NCBI GenBank assembly: GCA_051653625.1
Contig: JBOFWM010000042.1
Span: 1 to 24,935 of the forward strand
Direction: 5' to 3'
Length of the DNA stretch: 24,935 nucleotides
Source: SFDP01 sp051653625
Lineage (GTDB): Bacteria > Bacillota > Clostridia > Lachnospirales > Lachnospiraceae
Both the position numbers and the translations under genes were made by a program. Below are positions 13,691 to 21,391 of the stretch, piece by piece (position 1 is the stretch's first letter; each line of letters opens with the position of its first letter). The notes beneath the pieces were generated by a model. The model saw only the letters and a list, made by a program, of their open reading frames with translations. It searched no databases and was not told the origin of the DNA.

Positions 13691-14881
13691 CTAATCTGTA
13701 ACAAGACTAATAAAGTGATCTGATGCAACTTTTTGCTGTAAGGTTTTGATATCTTCTATTCTCATTGCACTATGATTTAAAATCAATTCCACTAAATCAC
13801 CTTGACTTCGAAGTTCCTTTGCTTTTGTAACAGCTTCCACATAATGAGCCTTATCGTAAAGAACGATATATTTATTTTCTTTTATTTCAATTTTAATATT
13901 TTGTCTCATTAATGCTTGTAATAAATCATCAATAACAATAACAAATCCAACTGCACACGATTTTTTTCCAAAAAAGCTAAGAAGTGAATCATATCGTCCA
14001 CCCTTAACAACTGCATCTCCTACTCCATAGGTATATACTTTAAAAATCATGCCTGTATAATAATTATAATTACTAAGCATTCCCAAATCAAAAGAAACAT
14101 ATTGTTCCATATTATATACTTTTAATGCTTCATATAATGCAAGTAATTTTTCAATTGCATTTACAGATTGTTCATTTTTAACATGTGCTTTTGCAGTTTG
14201 CAAAACATCAATATTCCCAAATAAATCTCCCATTGACAAAAATGCATTTCGTTCTTCTTTCGTTAAAGTTGTTGTATTTAAGAATTCTTCTGCAGCAAAG
14301 AAATTCTTATTCGATATATAATTTCGTAAAGTATCTTCCTCTTCTTTTTTTAAAGAAAATTCCTGACATAATCCACGGAAATAATCGACTTGACCAATAC
14401 TTACTTGAAAATCTTTTAATCCTGTAAGTAATAAAGAGTCAATTAACATTGCAATAATTTCAGCATCTGCTTCTATGCTGTCATCATTTATCAATTCAGC
14501 TCCCATTTGTGTAGTTTCTTTTAATTTTCCTTGTAAATAAGAAGTATTAGTAAATGTATTTCCAACGTAAGAAAAACGAATTGGAAGTTCTTCCTCCATA
14601 AAATATTTTGCTGCGCATCTTGCAATAGAAGGTGTGAAATCTGGACGTAATGCCAATGTATTTCCCTCTTTATCAAAAAATTTATAAAGTTCATTAGAAG
14701 GTGTAGTGCCTATTTCTTTTGAAAAAACATCAAAAAATTCAAAGGTTGGTGTCTGAATTTCATCATATCCAAATAATTTTAAGTTTCTATGTAAACGCTC
14801 TTCAATAACAAGCTTTCTTTTATATTCTTTTCCGTAAATATCGCGTACACCTTCTGGTGTATGTACTAATTTCTTTTCCAT
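13691..14881 (-). CDS. hisZ: ATP phosphoribosyltransferase regulatory subunit
   Basis: This 396-residue paralogue of histidyl-tRNA synthetase has the class II fold (TPEGVRDIYG, TPTFEFFDVF, LRPDFTPSIAR, KGGRYDSLLSFFG) but is shorter than HisRS and has a poorly conserved C-terminal region in place of the anticodon-binding domain. Its position directly before short-form hisG makes HisZ the clear call over HisS. It binds histidine and activates HisG. It is the first gene of the operon, with GGAAGG before the ATG and a strong promoter about 50 bases upstream. No T-box leader is present. Confidence 0.94.
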   Translation of the reverse strand: MEKKLVHTPEGVRDIYGKEYKRKLVIEERLHRNLKLFGYDEIQTPTFEFFDVFSKEIGTTPSNELYKFFDKEGNTLALRPDFTPSIARCAAKYFMEEELPIRFSYVGNTFTNTSYLQGKLKETTQMGAELINDDSIEADAEIIAMLIDSLLLTGLKDFQVSIGQVDYFRGLCQEFSLKKEEEDTLRNYISNKNFFAAEEFLNTTTLTKEERNAFLSMGDLFGNIDVLQTAKAHVKNEQSVNAIEKLLALYEALKVYNMEQYVSFDLGMLSNYNYYTGMIFKVYTYGVGDAVVKGGRYDSLLSFFGKKSCAVGFVIVIDDLLQALMRQNIKIEIKENKYIVLYDKAHYVEAVTKAKELRSQGDLVELILNHSAMRIEDIKTLQQKVASDHFISLVTD

Positions 14882-14909
14882 TTTTAATACTACCTTCCTG
14901 TTGATATTT

Positions 14910-14935
14910 TATCACTTTACCATGATAGTGTGATA
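14910..14935. promoter_or_regulatory. Imperfect inverted repeat at the his operon start, possible operator
   Basis: TATCACTTTA (14910-14919) and TAGTGTGATA (14926-14935) form a 10-base inverted repeat with two mismatches around a six-base centre. It overlaps the -10 element and the predicted transcription start, a typical position for a repressor site. The binding protein is not identifiable from sequence. Confidence 0.4.
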
Positions 14936-14961
14936 ATACACTAAAATGCCAAGAATGTCAA
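14933..14961 (-). promoter_or_regulatory. his operon promoter
   Basis: On the minus strand a perfect TTGACA (plus-strand 14956-14961) and TATTAT (14933-14938) are separated by exactly 17 bases. The -35 lies directly against the recU stop codon, so the his operon can be expressed apart from the upstream recU unit. Confidence 0.85.
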
Positions 14962-15492
14962 TTACCTATTTGACAAATCAATCTGTAACGCATCAAGATA
15001 AGGAACAAAAATTCCACTTTTTTTAGGTAGAATATATGTAGAATCTAATTCATCAAATCGAAAGCTCTTCCTTCCTCCAGAATTTTTTCTATTCCAAAAT
15101 TCCACTAATTTTTCAAGTGTTAAATAATAAAAAACATCTTTTTTGGAATAAAAAATAATTAAAAATGCAATTCCTTGCTGTTTTTCAAATTCAGTCATAA
15201 ATTCAATTTGATGATCATGAATATTTTGTAAGCTAAATGTATCATTTGCACATTCTTTTGCATCAAAACAAACTGGAACACCTTGTACAATACCAATATA
15301 ATCAACCGTACTTTTTTGTTCGAAATATGCCAAAGTAATATGCCTATTCTCTTTGTCAATTCTAATGGGTGTGATTGGTGTAGGAATTTTTTGAATTAGT
15401 GCTAATTTATTTTCTAGATAGATTTCATTTGTTCTATTTATTAAGTCTTCCAACGTCGAACCACGAAGTCCCCTTGAATTCCATGTACTCAT
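14962..15492 (-). CDS. recU: Holliday junction resolvase RecU
   Basis: This 176-residue endonuclease cuts four-way DNA junctions in recombinational repair. RecU hallmarks are seen in order: NSRGLRGSTLEDLINRTN, IQKIPTPITPI, EQKSTVDYIGI (metal-binding Asp), VCFDAKE (the second metal site, with D where many homologues have E), LQNIHDHQIEFM and the C-terminal GGRKSFRFDEL. It lies 8 bases after rluA. In many Firmicutes recU sits next to a penicillin-binding protein gene, but not here. No terminator is visible before the his promoter, so some read-through into his is likely. Confidence 0.95.
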   Translation of the reverse strand: MSTWNSRGLRGSTLEDLINRTNEIYLENKLALIQKIPTPITPIRIDKENRHITLAYFEQKSTVDYIGIVQGVPVCFDAKECANDTFSLQNIHDHQIEFMTEFEKQQGIAFLIIFYSKKDVFYYLTLEKLVEFWNRKNSGGRKSFRFDELDSTYILPKKSGIFVPYLDALQIDLSNR

Positions 15493-15500
15493 ATCCTTTA

Positions 15501-16478
15501 TTACTCCATTTTTAAATTATTAAAATAGTTTGGCTCATTTGCGATAAAAACTTTTTCACTCAAATAACTCATTTCACCATGTATTATTGGGAATTCCATT
15601 CGATAGGCATGTAGAATTTGATGGTTTATTCCATTTACTTTTTTTCCACCATATTTCAAATCTCCAACAATAGGATGTAGAATACTTGATAAATGTGCAC
15701 GTATTTGATGTGTTTTACCAGTAATAAGCTCTACTTCTAAATAAGTAATATTATTTTTACAACTGGTTATTGGAATATATCGTGTATGAATTTCTACATA
15801 CGTATCATCTAGTTTTTGGGAACAAACATCTACTTTATTTTGTGTTTCATCTTTTTTTAAATATCCTTTTAGAATCGTTTCATTTTTTAAGATTCCATGC
15901 ACAAAGGTACGATAATATTTATGAAGTGTGCGATTATGAAGTAATTTACTTAGGAATTGACTTCCTAAAAGAGAAATACCACACAAAACAATTCCACTTG
16001 TATTTCGATCTAATCGATTACAAATGGAAGGTTTAAATGTATTAAGTTGTGTTGTTGTTATTTTTTTTGTTGTAATTAAATAGCCAATTAACCACTCATT
16101 CAATGTTTCTTCTCCAACTTTTGTTTGTTGCACAAGAAGATTAATAGGTTTATTTATTAGTAAAATATGATCGTCTTCATATATAATTTCTAAAGAACCA
16201 TATTTGTTATAGGCATTTAAATAAAGTGAAAAATCATCTTTTTGACTAGATGCTATAGATCCTCTAAATTTTTCTATTGTATCATCAGACAGATAAAATT
16301 TTATAGAATCTCCTATTTCAAGCACTTCTTTTCCATTTGCTTTTTTATCATTTAAAACAATGTTTTTTTTTCGCATCATTTTATATAAAAATGATGTTTG
16401 TGCTTCTTTTAAATATTTATGAAGAAACTTATCCATACGCTGATTTGCTTCATTTTTTGTAATCATAAATTCAATCAT
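15501..16478 (-). CDS. RluA-family 23S rRNA pseudouridine synthase
   Basis: This 325-residue protein has an N-terminal S4-like RNA-binding region (about 1-75, NQRMDKFLHKYL) and a pseudouridine synthase domain. The catalytic aspartate is D157 in RLDRNTSGIVL, and the usual HKYYRTFVHG and GKTHQIRAHL motifs follow. It most resembles RluC/RluD-type enzymes, but the target uridine cannot be assigned. GAGGA precedes the ATG by about eight bases. It sits between the small membrane protein (17-base gap) and recU in a tight minus-strand cluster. Confidence 0.92.
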   Translation of the reverse strand: MIEFMITKNEANQRMDKFLHKYLKEAQTSFLYKMMRKKNIVLNDKKANGKEVLEIGDSIKFYLSDDTIEKFRGSIASSQKDDFSLYLNAYNKYGSLEIIYEDDHILLINKPINLLVQQTKVGEETLNEWLIGYLITTKKITTTQLNTFKPSICNRLDRNTSGIVLCGISLLGSQFLSKLLHNRTLHKYYRTFVHGILKNETILKGYLKKDETQNKVDVCSQKLDDTYVEIHTRYIPITSCKNNITYLEVELITGKTHQIRAHLSSILHPIVGDLKYGGKKVNGINHQILHAYRMEFPIIHGEMSYLSEKVFIANEPNYFNNLKME

Positions 16479-16495
16479 TTTCTATTCATCCTCTA

Positions 16496-17056
16496 TTATA
16501 AAGTAATATCACATATGAAATCATAAATTTCTTGTGTTTTCTCACTTACCTCATTTTGACTATTTTGTAATCTATATAAAAATTTCTCTATTGAGTCTAC
16601 TATCTCAATTTTAATAGGCTTTTTCTTTTGCAATACAAATGCACTTTCTAAATAAGAAATAAACTCTTTTTGTTTAAATGCATTCTCTTCTGTAAAACAT
16701 AACACTTTATTTTGCAAAACAATAAGTGCATTGATAGAATAATTTTTCTCGTATGTTGTAAAATATAAATCATACTTCACATTTGCTTGATTATTTAAAG
16801 TCTTAATTTTCTCATAAATCTCGCTACTGCTTGGTTTTACTTTTAAAAACATGATATATGAGACAAGATATTTTGAAGCTGGTAAACATCCTAATACTGC
16901 AACTACAGAAAGATAATTTGCAGTTGTTTTTGTAGATACTAATCCAATCAAAAAAAGAAGAAACGAAAGAAAAAACATAAAAATTGTTTTACCAAGTTCT
17001 AGTCTTCTCTTCCATGCTATATATCCAAACTCACCTTTATTTTTTCTTATGAACAT
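16496..17056 (-). CDS. Two-helix membrane protein of unknown function
   Basis: I do not recognise this 186-residue protein. It starts with a charged segment (MFIRKNKGEFGYIAWKRRLE), has two hydrophobic helices at about 24-43 and 50-73, and ends with a soluble alpha/beta-looking region of about 110 residues (YDLYFTTYEKNYSINALIVL, VLCFTEENAF), presumably cytoplasmic. The frame stays open to 17170 inside ygiQ, but the ATG at 17056 is chosen because AAAAGGA lies about seven bases before it. With that start it overlaps the end of ygiQ by 20 bases, suggesting coupled translation. No catalytic motif is visible. Confidence 0.8.
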   Translation of the reverse strand: MFIRKNKGEFGYIAWKRRLELGKTIFMFFLSFLLFLIGLVSTKTTANYLSVVAVLGCLPASKYLVSYIMFLKVKPSSSEIYEKIKTLNNQANVKYDLYFTTYEKNYSINALIVLQNKVLCFTEENAFKQKEFISYLESAFVLQKKKPIKIEIVDSIEKFLYRLQNSQNEVSEKTQEIYDFICDITL

Positions 17057-18971
17057 TACGAATCCTTTTCTTTGGTTTTTCACTTTTTTGTTGCTTATTT
17101 GCTTGCGATTTATTGGTTTGTATCTTATTACTTTGTGTTTTATTTCCTGTATTTGATTTGTTTTTAGCAAAATTTCTAGGGCGAATTAAACATTCTTTTG
17201 AAAATCCGATTAGATCTTCTCTTTTTTCAAGTCGAAGTGCCTCTAATACTAAATCATAATTTTTCGGATTTCGATATTGTATTAATGCTCTTTGCATTGC
17301 CTTTTCATGTGGATTTTTGCATACATACACAGGCTTTAAAGTTTCAGGATTAACAAGGGTATAATACATAACCGTTGACATAGTAGATGGTGTTGGATAA
17401 AAATCTTGTACTTGTTCCGGCATATATCCTAAATCTCTTAAATATTCCGCAAGCGCAATTGCTTCTTTTAAGGTAGATCCTGGATGCGAGGACATTAAAT
17501 AAGGTACAAGAAATTGTTTCTTTCCAAGTTGATCATTTAATTTTTTATATTGAATACGAAAACGATTATATACTTCATTTTTGGGTTTTCCCATTTTATT
17601 TAAAACTACATCACTGATATGCTCTGGAGCAACTTTAAGCTGTCCGCTAATATGATGTTCTACTAATTCTTTAAAGAAAGAAGGATCTTTATCTTCGATC
17701 AAATAATCAAAACGAATTCCCGAACGTATAAATACTTTTTTTACCTTTGGTAATGCACGAAGTTTTCGTAAAAGCGTAAGATAATCGCTATGGTCTACCG
17801 TTAAATTATTACATGGTTTTGGAAATAAACATTGTTTTTCTTTACAAACACCATGTTCAAGTTGTTTTTCACAAGAAGAATGTCTAAAATTCGCAGTAGG
17901 ACCACCAACATCATGTATATAACCTTTAAAATCTTTATCCGCAATAATTTGTTTTGCTTCTTCAAGAATCGATTCATGGCTTCGGACCTGTACAATTCTA
18001 CCTTGATGAAATGTTAATGCACAAAAATTACATCCACCAAAACATCCTCTATTGCTAATCAATGAAAATTTAATTTCATTGATTGCTGGAACGCCACCGT
18101 CTTTTTCATAAATTGGGTGATATGTTCTTTGATAAGGAAGGGAATATACCCAATCCATTTCACTTTCACTAAGTGGAAGTGAAGGTGGATTTTGAACAAC
18201 ATATACATTGTTTGGATATTCTTCATATAAAGAATTTCCATTAAAAGGATCGGTATTTTTATATTGAATTTGAAAACTTTTTGCATATTCAATCGTATGC
18301 TCTTTCATACTATTATAAGATGGTAATTCTAAAGAATCATATAATAAGTCTTTTTCTTTTGTCTTATAAACAGTACCTTTTATAAAGGTAATATCTTTAA
18401 TAGCAATTCCGCAATTTAATGCATCTGCAATTTCAACAATGGATTTTTCGCCCATTCCATAAGAAATTAAATCTGCTTGAGAATCTAATAAAATAGAACG
18501 CTTAAAGGAATTTGACCAATAATCGTAATGTGCAAGACGTCGTAAACTTGCTTCAATTCCGCCAATAATAATTGGAATATTTTTATATGTTCTACGAATC
18601 AAATTACAATATACAACTGTTGCATTATCGGGTCTTAAAAAAGCTTTTCCTCCTGGTGAATAGGCATCCATTTCTCTTCTTTTTTTGGATACATAATAAT
18701 GATTAACCATAGAATCCATATTTCCACCACTCACCAAAAATCCAAGACGAGGTGTGCCTAAAATAGTGATACTGTCTTGGTTTTTCCAATCAGGTTGTGC
18801 TATAATACCAACTTTATATCCATTTGCCTCTAAAACACGAGTAATAATTGCGTGTCCAAAAGAAGGATGATCTACATATGCATCCCCTGTTACATAAATA
18901 AAATCAAGAACATCTATTCCTGCCTCATTTAAGTCTTGTTGTGATATTGGTAAAAAATTATGTTGTGACAT
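17037..18971 (-). CDS. ygiQ: YgiQ-family radical SAM protein
   Basis: This 644-residue protein has an N-terminal YgiQ domain (about 1-290, with GDAYVDHPSFGHAII, GGNMDSMVNHY and GGIEASLRRLAHYDYW) and a radical SAM core holding the 4Fe-4S motif C310-x3-C314-x2-C317 (NRGCFGGCNFCA). It continues with KVAPEH and YLMSSHPGSTL, then a family-typical DFYPTPSTMSTVMYYT. The reaction is unknown for the family. The last 50 or so residues are a Lys/Asn/Gln-rich tail with four copies of an xNKxQ repeat. GAAAGGA precedes the ATG. It is the third gene of a probable six-gene minus-strand operon. Confidence 0.96.
   Translation of the reverse strand: MSQHNFLPISQQDLNEAGIDVLDFIYVTGDAYVDHPSFGHAIITRVLEANGYKVGIIAQPDWKNQDSITILGTPRLGFLVSGGNMDSMVNHYYVSKKRREMDAYSPGGKAFLRPDNATVVYCNLIRRTYKNIPIIIGGIEASLRRLAHYDYWSNSFKRSILLDSQADLISYGMGEKSIVEIADALNCGIAIKDITFIKGTVYKTKEKDLLYDSLELPSYNSMKEHTIEYAKSFQIQYKNTDPFNGNSLYEEYPNNVYVVQNPPSLPLSESEMDWVYSLPYQRTYHPIYEKDGGVPAINEIKFSLISNRGCFGGCNFCALTFHQGRIVQVRSHESILEEAKQIIADKDFKGYIHDVGGPTANFRHSSCEKQLEHGVCKEKQCLFPKPCNNLTVDHSDYLTLLRKLRALPKVKKVFIRSGIRFDYLIEDKDPSFFKELVEHHISGQLKVAPEHISDVVLNKMGKPKNEVYNRFRIQYKKLNDQLGKKQFLVPYLMSSHPGSTLKEAIALAEYLRDLGYMPEQVQDFYPTPSTMSTVMYYTLVNPETLKPVYVCKNPHEKAMQRALIQYRNPKNYDLVLEALRLEKREDLIGFSKECLIRPRNFAKNKSNTGNKTQSNKIQTNKSQANKQQKSEKPKKRIRNVHKKK
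17088..17147 (-). repeat. Four degenerate 15-bp tandem repeats inside the ygiQ 3' end
   Basis: The segment encodes GNKTQ-SNKIQ-TNKSQ-ANKQQ (residues 609-628 of YgiQ). The copies are similar but not identical in DNA. The run lies in the variable C-terminal tail. Confidence 0.75.
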
Positions 18972-18995
18972 AGTATATTTCCTTTCAAATTAGTT

Positions 18996-19658
18996 CTAAT
19001 TATTAAAACAAATATCTAAATAAGAATGTATATAAAAATCAGAAACTTTCATTTTTTCTTCTTTAGAATCATGAGAATATATATCCTCTACTCCACACAC
19101 CGTCATTCCAGCAGTTTTTGCAGCTACTATTCCGTTAACGATATCTTCAAATACAAGACAATCTTTTGGGTCTATTTCTAGTTCATTTGAAACAGCCAAA
19201 TATACATCTGGAAATGGTTTTCCTCTCTTCACATCGCAAGAAGTCTTTACACAATGGAAGTAGGATGTAATATTTAAAGCTTCTAATAAACAATCTACTA
19301 AAAATCTTGAATTACTTGTTGCAATTCCTAATTTCATTTGTCGATTTTTCGCATACTCCATGATTTCTTTTACGCCTTCTTTTAAAAACACTTTCGTTGT
19401 ATATAATTCAAACGCCATTTTATTCCAATCTTCTTTTATTTCTTCCACCGTATGAGGAATATTAAACTTTTCTTTTACAAATTCTGCTGTTTCTGAAAAA
19501 CTTTTACCACCTATTTCTGCTTGTAACGTAGGTGGTAATTCATATCCAAATCTTGCAAGATAATCATGATCTACTTGCTTCCAAATCCACATTGAATCAA
19601 CTAAAGAGCCATCTAAATCAAAAATAATTGCTTTTTTACTGTTTATCATTTCTAACAT
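18996..19658 (-). CDS. HAD-family hydrolase, beta-phosphoglucomutase-like
   Basis: This 220-residue HAD protein has the nucleophile motif FDLDGSLVDS (D14 and D16), a helical cap (about 20-85), motif II threonine in IATSNSRF, a lysine in KRGKPFPDVY and the acidic motif VFEDIVNGIVAA. All catalytic positions are present. It belongs to the subgroup that holds beta-phosphoglucomutases and small sugar-phosphate phosphatases; the substrate is not readable. AGAGGAG precedes the first ATG. It lies between rsuA-type and ygiQ genes with gaps of 17 and 24 bases. Confidence 0.9.
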   Translation of the reverse strand: MLEMINSKKAIIFDLDGSLVDSMWIWKQVDHDYLARFGYELPPTLQAEIGGKSFSETAEFVKEKFNIPHTVEEIKEDWNKMAFELYTTKVFLKEGVKEIMEYAKNRQMKLGIATSNSRFLVDCLLEALNITSYFHCVKTSCDVKRGKPFPDVYLAVSNELEIDPKDCLVFEDIVNGIVAAKTAGMTVCGVEDIYSHDSKEEKMKVSDFYIHSYLDICFNN

Positions 19659-19675
19659 AATCTTTACTCCTCTTT

Positions 19676-20380
19676 CTATAAATAGTCATTTAAAGAATCT
19701 AGTTCCTGATTTGTTAAAGCGCGAAATTGTCCTAATTCTAAGCAAGGATCAAGAATAAGTGGTCCCATAGAGATACGTTTTAGATAAGTAACACTACTTC
19801 CCACAGCCTCTATCATCCTCTTTACCTGATGAAATTTACCTTCTTGTATTGTTAAATGCATGGTATGAGCAGAAAGCATAACCGCTTTTGCTGGCAATGT
19901 AACATGAGTTTCTCCAATATCTACACCACTTGATAAACGAGAAATCATCTCGTTTGTAATGTTATCTTTTATCTCCACATAATATGTTTTATCGACATGT
20001 TTTTTTGGAGATAATAAATTGTGTGCAAGATTTCCATTATCTGTAATTAATAATAATCCCTCTGTATCAATATCTAATCGACCGACTGGAAATAAATCAG
20101 GATATGGTATACCAATTAATAACTCCATTACTGTTTTTTGCGAATGATCCTTTGTTGCACTAATATAATTATGCGGTTTGTTTAACATATAATAATGATA
20201 TTTGCTAAATATAATTTCTTTATCATTAAAATAAATTGTATCACTATGCTCATCAATTTTTTGACTTGGATCACTCAGGATTGTCATCTCTTTACGTATC
20301 ATACCTTTTTTTATAAATTGCTTTACTTGGCTTCTTGTTCCAATTCCTTGCTGACATAAAAATTTATCAAGTCTAATCAT
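19676..20380 (-). CDS. rsuA: RsuA-family 16S rRNA pseudouridine synthase
   Basis: This 234-residue protein has an N-terminal S4 domain (IRLDKFLCQQGIGTRSQVKQFI) and the pseudouridine synthase catalytic motif with D103 (PVGRLDIDTEGLLLITDNG), followed by KTYYVEI and GKFHQVKRMIEAVG. These mark the RsuA/RluB/RluE branch; the length fits the RsuA type that modifies U516 of 16S rRNA. It is the first gene of the minus-strand cluster ending with recU, with GAGGA before the ATG. A TATAAT on this strand at 20437-20442 has no clear -35. It is divergent from ylbJ with only 37 bases between the starts. Confidence 0.92.
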   Translation of the reverse strand: MIRLDKFLCQQGIGTRSQVKQFIKKGMIRKEMTILSDPSQKIDEHSDTIYFNDKEIIFSKYHYYMLNKPHNYISATKDHSQKTVMELLIGIPYPDLFPVGRLDIDTEGLLLITDNGNLAHNLLSPKKHVDKTYYVEIKDNITNEMISRLSSGVDIGETHVTLPAKAVMLSAHTMHLTIQEGKFHQVKRMIEAVGSSVTYLKRISMGPLILDPCLELGQFRALTNQELDSLNDYL

Positions 20381-20391
20381 TCTTGTTTCCT

Positions 20392-20399
20392 CATAGAAT
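20392..20399 (+). promoter_or_regulatory. Possible sigma-E type -10 element before ylbJ
   Basis: CATAGAAT fits the CATAnnnT core of mother-cell sigma-E -10 elements and lies about 19 bases before the annotated start. The -35 is not convincing. The idea rests mainly on ylbJ being a sporulation gene. Confidence 0.25.
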
Positions 20400-20417
20400 G
20401 TAAAAAGAAATAAAAAG

Positions 20418-21341
20418 GTGATTCTTATTCAAAAAAATTATAAAAAACTATTCATATTTCTTTTTAGCAGTATTTGTATTTTTAATTTATTTTTCTATAA
20501 TCATAGTAGTGTTACAAATGTTAAAAATTCCTTACTTCTTTGGTATTCAACTATGGTTCCATCTTTGTTTCCTTTTATGATTCTTTCAGGTATTTTAATA
20601 AGAACAAATACATCTATTTATATTGCACGTATATTTCGTCCAATTTTATATCCTATTTTTCGTATTTCTGACCAAGGAATATATTGTATTATAATTGGAT
20701 TTTTATGTGGTTTTCCTATGGGCGCAAGAGTAATCAGTGACTCTTATTCGTTACATCTTATTACAAAAGAAGAAAGTGAATTTTTACTTTCCTTTTGTAA
20801 TAATATTGGTCCCATATATATGATATCATTTGTTCTTACTATATTTCAAATACAAAAAAATATAATATTTTTACTTCTTTTTTATAGTATTCCATTTTTT
20901 TATGGAATACTATTGAGATATACCCTATATCATAAAATGAATATTACAAAAGAATCAACTATGAAAGCAACCCCTCCTTTTTCATTAATAAATGCAATTG
21001 ATACTTCTATTTCATGTGCTATTTCAAATATCACTATGCTTGGTGGATATATGATTTGTTTTACCTTATTTCTCTCATTAATCCAAAACATAAATATTTT
21101 TCAAACTACAATAATACAAGGTATTTTTACATCGCTTATAGAAATCAATAATGGTTTATATCTACTATCTATAGCTACATCTAAGAATGCAATACTTGGA
21201 TTTTTATTAATGTTTGGTGGTGCTAGTTGTTTTTTTCAAACATATTCTGTTTTACTAAATTGTGATATAACAAAAAAATATTATATCGTCCATAAAATTA
21301 TACAAAGTATTTTATGTTTTTTCTTACTTACTATTTTTTAA
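20418..21341 (+). CDS. ylbJ: YlbJ/SpoVV-family sporulation membrane protein
   Basis: This protein of about 307 residues has roughly eight membrane segments and the YlbJ signatures STMVPSLFPFMILSG, IGFLCGFPMGARVISD (the GATE-type transport core), LLSFCNNIGPIYM and FGGASCFFQTYS. In B. subtilis YlbJ (SpoVV) moves dipicolinic acid into the forespore. It lies beyond coaD and rsmD as in B. subtilis ylbH-ylbI-ylbJ, though on the opposite strand. The start is unclear. GTG 20418 is part of an AAAAAGGTG ribosome-binding-site-like sequence, and no ATG or TTG follows before conserved sequence. An ATT at 20427 would sit six bases after AAAGGTG. The true start may be either. Confidence 0.88.
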   Translation: MILIQKNYKKLFIFLFSSICIFNLFFYNHSSVTNVKNSLLLWYSTMVPSLFPFMILSGILIRTNTSIYIARIFRPILYPIFRISDQGIYCIIIGFLCGFPMGARVISDSYSLHLITKEESEFLLSFCNNIGPIYMISFVLTIFQIQKNIIFLLLFYSIPFFYGILLRYTLYHKMNITKESTMKATPPFSLINAIDTSISCAISNITMLGGYMICFTLFLSLIQNINIFQTTIIQGIFTSLIEINNGLYLLSIATSKNAILGFLLMFGGASCFFQTYSVLLNCDITKKYYIVHKIIQSILCFFLLTIF

Positions 21342-21371
21342 TATAACGATACTTGAAAATATAAAAAGAAA

Positions 21372-21391
21372 AAGAGCTGAAATCAGCTCTT
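21372..21391. terminator. Terminator shared by ylbJ and the coaD operon
   Basis: AAGAGCTGA (21372-21380) pairs with TCAGCTCTT (21383-21391). On the minus strand it is followed by TTTTCTTTTTAT, giving a good terminator whose stem overlaps the last codon of the coiled-coil gene. On the plus strand the T-run is weaker. Confidence 0.8.

Noticed and set aside
13335..13694. 119-codon open frame on the plus strand opposite hisG
   Set aside because: It is a shadow of hisG in another frame, with no ribosome binding site and no recognisable composition.
14882..14961. Possible T-box or other riboswitch before hisZ
   Set aside because: Only about 45 transcribed bases lie between the predicted start and hisZ, and no T-box sequence or specifier structure is visible.
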